Assembly: GCF_018141545.1 (NCBI RefSeq)
Contig: NZ_CP064356.1
Span: forward strand, 3,361,001 to 3,425,000
DNA length: 64,000 nucleotides
Reading direction: 5' to 3'
Origin: Miltoncostaea oceani
GTDB taxonomy: Bacteria; Actinomycetota; Thermoleophilia; Miltoncostaeales; Miltoncostaeaceae
Shown here piece after piece: positions 60,106-64,000 of the stretch. The first letter of the stretch is position 1; every line of letters begins with the position of its first letter. The position numbers were made by a program, and so were the translations under genes. Below the pieces are notes generated by a model. It was not told the origin of the DNA, made no database searches, and saw only the letters and a list, made by a program, of their open reading frames with translations.

Positions 60106-60181
60106 GTCGTCCCCCGCGTCCGGTACCCGGGGCGGTCCACCGCCGCCCGCGAGACCACGGTAGGACGCCCGCGCACGCCGA

Positions 60182-60228
60182 CCACCCCCCGTGGGGAGGG
60201 TTCGGATGCTCCCTCCCCGGGGGGGTGG
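60182..60228. terminator. Long stem-loop downstream of the GspE-type gene
   Basis: The left arm 60182-60200 (CCACCCCCC then GTGGGGAGGG) pairs almost perfectly with 60211-60228 (CCCTCCCC then GGGGGGTGG). It lies 38 bases after the GspE-type stop codon on the minus strand. Confidence 0.6.
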
Positions 60229-60241
60229 GACCCGCGTCGGT

Positions 60242-60263
60242 CGGGGCGGCGGGGGCCGCCCCG
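60242..60263 (-). terminator. Hairpin directly after the GspE-type stop codon
   Basis: CGGGGCGG (60242-60249) pairs with CCGCCCCG (60256-60263), two bases after the end of the gene. It probably acts together with the larger stem-loop beyond it. Confidence 0.5.
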
Positions 60264-60265
60264 GC

Positions 60266-61993
60266 TCAGGCGACGGTGCGGCTCAGCTCGTTCAGGGTGG
60301 TCTGGCCGGCGAGGACCTTCAGGACGCCGTCCTCGCGCATCGTCCGCATCCCCTCCCGGCGGGCCTGGCGGCGGATCTCCGACGACGGCGCCGACGCGGC
60401 CGTGAGGCGCTCGATGTCCTCGCTCATCGTCAGCATCTCGTAGATGCCGAGGCGCCCCTTGTAGCCGGTCTGGCGGCACGCGGCGCAGCCGACGGAGCGG
60501 TAGATGACGGCCGGGTCGGTCACCCCGTCCGGCAGGTTCGTGGTGCCGGCGAACTCCCGCAGCGTCTGGGCGGGGACCTCCACCGGGGCGCGGCACTCCA
60601 TGCACAGCCGCCGCGCGAGGCGCTGGGCCAGCACGCCGAGCACGCCGGAGGCCGACAGGAACGGCTCGACGCCCATCTCGGTGAGGCGCGTCAGGGCGCT
60701 CGCGGCGTCGTTGGTGTGGATCGTCGCCATCACGAGGTGACCGGTGAGGGCGGCCTGCATCATGATCTGGGCGGTCTCGCCGTCGCGGACCTCGCCGACC
60801 ATGATCACGTCGGGGTCGCTCCGCAGCAGGGCCCGCAGGCCCGTGGCGAACGTCAGCCCGGCCTTCGCGTTGACCTGCACCTGGTTGATGCCGGCGAGGC
60901 GGTACTCGACGGGGTCCTCGACGGTGATGATCTTCCGGTCACCGGTGTTCAGGGCGTGCAGGGCGCCGTACAGCGTCGTCGACTTGCCCGAGCCGGTCGG
61001 CCCGCTCACGAGGACGGCGCCGTAGGGGCGGCGGTAGCAGGACGAGAAGCGCTCGAGGGTCTCGGGGGAGAACCCGACCTCCGTCAGCTTCCGCATCGCG
61101 TTCGAGGTGTCGAGGATCCGGATGACGACGCCCTCGCCGTGCACGGTGGGGACGGTGACGACGCGGAGGTCGAGCCGGTGGCCGGCGGCGGTGAGGCTGA
61201 CGCGGCCGTCCTGCGGCACGCGGCGCTCCGCGATGTCCATGTCGGCCATGACCTTGATGCGGCTCGTGACCTCGCGGGACAGGTTCGACGGGATCGCCGC
61301 GACCGTCCGCAGCACGCCGTCGATGCGGTACCGCACCAGCATCTCGTCGGCCTGCGCCTCGAGGTGGATGTCGGAGGCGCCCTCCTCCACGGCGCGCGAG
61401 ACGACGGAGCCCACCATCCGCACGACGGGGGCGTCCTGGCCGCTGATCGCCGCGAGGTCGTTGCCGAAGTCCTCGGCGTTGCCCGTCGTGGGGCCGGCCT
61501 CGCGGACGAGCCCCGACAGGAAGTTGTCGGCGTGGACGCTGCCGGCGTTCAGGAACGCGTCGATCTCGCCGTCGAGGGCGAGCGCCGGGCGGACGTCGCG
61601 GCCGACCATCATGCGGAGGTCGTCGAGCGTGAGGACGTCGGCGGGGTCGGCCATCGCCAGAACCAGCGTGCCGTTGGCCTCGACGGCGATCGGGATGACG
61701 CGGTAGCGGTGGCGGCTGCGCTCGTCGAGCAGGTTCAGCACGGCGGGGTCGATGCCGGCGGAGAGGCGGGCCCGGGGCACGCTCAGGCGGCGGGCGAGCC
61801 CGTCGCCGAGCACCTCGGGGGAGATGCTGCCCTGGGCGACGAGGATCTCGCCGAGGCGTCCACCCTCCTCGCGCTGTCGCTGGAGGGCCCCCTCGAGGAC
61901 GGTGCGCGTGATCGCGCCCATCTCGATCAGGACCTCGCCGATGCCCCGCGGCGGAGCCTGGACGGTCCCGCCCGCTGCCTGCTGCTGCGCCAT
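60266..61993 (-). CDS. GspE/PilB-type secretion or pilus ATPase
   Basis: This 575-aa type II secretion/type IV pilus assembly ATPase has an N-terminal MshEN domain (IGEVLIEMGAITRTVLEGAL, RLGEILVAQGSIS), SDIHLEAQADEMLVRYRIDGVL, Walker A SGPTGSGKSTTLYGAL, the Asp-box region RSDPDVIMVGEVRDGETA, a His-box (GHLVMATIHTNDA), and a zinc-binding CMEC...CAAC pair near the C terminus. ATG 61993 has GAGGGA six bases upstream. It is alone; no other pilus genes are in the window. A divergent glycosyltransferase gene carries the same type of N-terminal domain. Confidence 0.92.
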   Translation of the reverse strand: MAQQQAAGGTVQAPPRGIGEVLIEMGAITRTVLEGALQRQREEGGRLGEILVAQGSISPEVLGDGLARRLSVPRARLSAGIDPAVLNLLDERSRHRYRVIPIAVEANGTLVLAMADPADVLTLDDLRMMVGRDVRPALALDGEIDAFLNAGSVHADNFLSGLVREAGPTTGNAEDFGNDLAAISGQDAPVVRMVGSVVSRAVEEGASDIHLEAQADEMLVRYRIDGVLRTVAAIPSNLSREVTSRIKVMADMDIAERRVPQDGRVSLTAAGHRLDLRVVTVPTVHGEGVVIRILDTSNAMRKLTEVGFSPETLERFSSCYRRPYGAVLVSGPTGSGKSTTLYGALHALNTGDRKIITVEDPVEYRLAGINQVQVNAKAGLTFATGLRALLRSDPDVIMVGEVRDGETAQIMMQAALTGHLVMATIHTNDAASALTRLTEMGVEPFLSASGVLGVLAQRLARRLCMECRAPVEVPAQTLREFAGTTNLPDGVTDPAVIYRSVGCAACRQTGYKGRLGIYEMLTMSEDIERLTAASAPSSEIRRQARREGMRTMREDGVLKVLAGQTTLNELSRTVA

Positions 61994-62111
61994 GGCGCTT
62001 CCCTCATGTCTCGACGACCTGCCGCCCCCCTCATCGGCCGGCGGGCCCCGTCCCTGAGCGGCGCGGACGCCCTGGTCCTCAGATGCGGGGGCGCACCGCC
62101 GATGACGGGGC

Positions 62112-64000
62112 GTGGGACGACTGCGCGACGCCATCGAACTGGCGCGGCTCGCCCGATGGCTGACCCCGTCGGCCGCCGCCGTGCTCCGCGCGCCCCGGAC
62201 CCCCGCGGGCGGCGACGCCGGCGACCCCGTCACCCGCGCCGGGGCCGAGGTCGCGGCGGCGCTCGCGCCGTCCCCCCTCACCGATCCCACCGCCCCCACC
62301 GGGACGGGTGAGCGCCTCGGCGACGCGCTGCTCCGCCACGGCCTGCTCGCGCCCGACGACCTCGACCGCGCCCTCGCGGCGCACCGCACCAGCGGGGAGC
62401 GCATCGGCCGGGTGCTGCTCTCCATGGGGCTCGTGCGCCGCCAGGACCTGCACCGCGTGCTCGGGGAGATGTGGGGCATCGGGTTCTGCGACCTGACCCG
62501 CACCGAGATCGACGAGCCGCTGCTGCGGTGCTTCTCGCCCGCGCGGATGGCCGCGGAGGGCTGGCTCCCCGTCGACCGCCGGGGCCGCGTCGTCTGGGTC
62601 GCCACCGCCGAGCCACCCGACGCCCGGGTCCACGAGGCGCTGCGGGATGAGCTCGGCCACGCCGTCGAGGTGGTGTTCCTCGCGACGACCGAGTGGGACG
62701 TCAACGCCGTCCTGCGGCGGGTGTTCGCGGAGAGCCTCGCCCACGAGGCGGCGAACGCCCTCTACGAGAGCGACCCGCTCGCGTCGGCCCGCCACCCGCT
62801 CACCGGCGGCCAGCGGGCGACGATCGCCGGCGTCCTCGCGGGCCTCGCGACCGCGGCGCTCCTCTGGCCCGTCCTCACCGCCATCGTCCTGTGCTGCGCC
62901 GCGAACCTCGGCTTCCTGGTCGCGGTCGGCTTCAAGCTCGTCACGGCCGTCGCCGGGTGGAGCACCGTGCGCCGCGGCGGGCCGGTCGCGGCGGCCCGCA
63001 TCCCCGACGACGAGCTGCCGATCTACACGGTGCTGGTGCCGGTCTTCGGGGAGGCCAACATCGTCGGCGGCCTCGTCGGCCACCTCCGCGCCCTCGACTA
63101 CCCGCAGGAGAAGCTCGAGATCCTGCTCCTGATGGAGGAGGAGGACACCGCCACCATCGAGGCGGCGCGCGCCGCCGACCCCCCGGACACCGTGAAGTTC
63201 GTGATCGTCCCGGCGGGGCGTCCCCAGACGAAGCCGCGCGCCTGCAACATGGGCCTCGTCTTCAGCCACGGCGAGTTCCTCGTCATCTACGACGCCGAGG
63301 ACCGCCCGGAGCCGGGCCAGCTGCGCGAGGCGGTCGCGGCGTTCCGCGCCGCGGGCGACGACCTCGTGTGCGTCCAGGCGCGCCTGAACTACTTCAACGC
63401 CAAGGAGAACCTCCTCACGCGGATGTTCACCCTGGAGTACTCGTGGTGGTTCGACTACATGCTCCCCGGCCTCGACCGGCTGCGGCTGCCGATCCCCCTC
63501 GGCGGCACCTCCAACCACTTCCGCACCGCGGTGCTGCGGCACCTCGGCGGCTGGGACGCGTGGAACGTCACCGAGGACGCCGACCTCGGCCTGCGCGCCG
63601 CGGCCGAGGGGTACCGCGTCGGGGTCATCCCCTCCACCACGTACGAGGAGGCCTGCGGCCGCTACTGGCCGTGGATCCGCCAGCGCACCCGGTGGATCAA
63701 GGGCTACATGCAGACCGGCCTCGTCCACACGCGACGGCCGATCCGCACGGCGCGCGCCGCCGGCGTGCGCGGCGTCGTCGGGCTGGTGCTGCTGATCCTC
63801 GGCACGCCGCTGACGTTCCTCGTCGCGCCCCTCATGTGGCTCGTGACGTTGATCTGGGCGACGCACCTCATCGGCGCCCCCGAGGTCCCCGACCTGCTGC
63901 CCGGCCCGATGGAGGTCGTCGGCGCGGTCAACCTCGTCGTCGGCAACGCCCTGATGGTGGCGTTGAACGCGATGGCCGTCGGCCGCCGCCGGATCCACCA
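62112..64000 (+). CDS. NfrB-like family 2 glycosyltransferase with N-terminal MshEN domain, 3' partial
   Basis: This frame stays open to the window edge (629 codons). The first 120 residues include an MshEN domain (ERLGDALLRHGLLAPDDLDR, GERIGRVLLSMGLVRRQDL). About residue 235 starts a membrane-spanning stretch (ATIAGVLAGLATAALLWPVL, CCAANLGFLVAVGFKLVTAV). A processive GT2 domain follows with YTVLVPVFGEANIVGGLV, a DAED metal motif, NVTEDADLGLR and QRTRWIKGY, then more membrane helices. This is the layout of NfrB, which binds cyclic di-GMP through MshEN. GTG 62112 follows an in-frame stop, so it is the first possible start. Confidence 0.85.
   Translation, partial: MGRLRDAIELARLARWLTPSAAAVLRAPRTPAGGDAGDPVTRAGAEVAAALAPSPLTDPTAPTGTGERLGDALLRHGLLAPDDLDRALAAHRTSGERIGRVLLSMGLVRRQDLHRVLGEMWGIGFCDLTRTEIDEPLLRCFSPARMAAEGWLPVDRRGRVVWVATAEPPDARVHEALRDELGHAVEVVFLATTEWDVNAVLRRVFAESLAHEAANALYESDPLASARHPLTGGQRATIAGVLAGLATAALLWPVLTAIVLCCAANLGFLVAVGFKLVTAVAGWSTVRRGGPVAAARIPDDELPIYTVLVPVFGEANIVGGLVGHLRALDYPQEKLEILLLMEEEDTATIEAARAADPPDTVKFVIVPAGRPQTKPRACNMGLVFSHGEFLVIYDAEDRPEPGQLREAVAAFRAAGDDLVCVQARLNYFNAKENLLTRMFTLEYSWWFDYMLPGLDRLRLPIPLGGTSNHFRTAVLRHLGGWDAWNVTEDADLGLRAAAEGYRVGVIPSTTYEEACGRYWPWIRQRTRWIKGYMQTGLVHTRRPIRTARAAGVRGVVGLVLLILGTPLTFLVAPLMWLVTLIWATHLIGAPEVPDLLPGPMEVVGAVNLVVGNALMVALNAMAVGRRRIH

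Noticed and set aside
62079-63998. Minus-strand frame antisense to the glycosyltransferase
   Set aside because: The plus strand encodes GT2 motifs and membrane helices; the antisense is Asp/Gly/Arg-rich shadow.

Overview
The window comes from a high-GC actinobacterium. The housekeeping genes (AddAB, a MarP-like periplasmic protease, VanW-type wall protein, PAC2 protein, FakA/DegV pair, PRC-barrel proteins, frequent GTG starts and 4-base GTGA gene overlaps) fit a deep-branching actinobacterium of the Thermoleophilia kind. That placement is inference, because no 16S or ribosomal marker is present. By hand count, lines in the right part reach about 80% G+C (48/60 at 54181), while lines in the left island fall to 58% (35/60 at 1861) and 52% (31/60 at 12121). 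The left half therefore looks like an acquired accessory island.

Layout. 1-1154: 3' part of an ABC exporter with a one-base frameshift. 1194-30121: a defence island. Nearly all of it is on the minus strand and is read from high to low coordinates. It begins with a coupled operon (28363 to 24770) of an unknown protein, a SpoT/MESH1-like HD hydrolase, a second HD hydrolase and a macro-like/SIR2 protein. A DEAD/DEAH helicase with a C-terminal HExxH metalloprotease-like domain (24674-21939) follows. Then comes a BREX-type operon: brxA-like, brxB, brxC, two tandem pglX methyltransferase genes, pglZ, and a gene that fuses the BrxL AAA+ core to a Ser/Thr protein kinase where the Lon-like protease domain is expected. 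A coiled-coil protein of unknown function and a (frameshifted) EVE-domain protein close the operon. A GmrSD-type modified-DNA endonuclease faces it on the plus strand, and an SRA-like/HNH endonuclease marks the right edge.

30191-49705: secreted proteins (seven-bladed propeller protein, thioester/DUF11 protein), a PAC2 protein, a VanW protein, a 163-bp MITE-like element, a MarP-like protease, a DsbA-like oxidoreductase, single-strand binding protein, an HD-GYP protein, a small Mau-like cluster (MauE-thioredoxin fusion, cysteine-rich Tat protein, propeller protein), the fatty-acid kinase pair FakA/DegV and DNA polymerase IV. 49758-64000: a frameshifted DUF6506 gene behind a MerR-type promoter, AddB-AddA, an ARPP-1 protein, a sigma factor / unknown regulator / ImmA-IrrE protease operon, a GspE-type ATPase and the start of an NfrB-like glycosyltransferase.

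How the island may work (inference). The BREX genes would methylate self DNA through two PglX proteins that share an essentially identical N-terminal 372 residues but differ in the central specificity region. BrxC and PglZ would block phage, and the AAA+-kinase fusion could bring phosphorylation into the complex. GmrSD and EVE would cover phages with modified bases. The macro/SIR2 and HD proteins may form a nucleotide-signalling or NAD-depleting arm. Three genes carry an apparent single extra base in a C/G run, which may be sequence error rather than decay.
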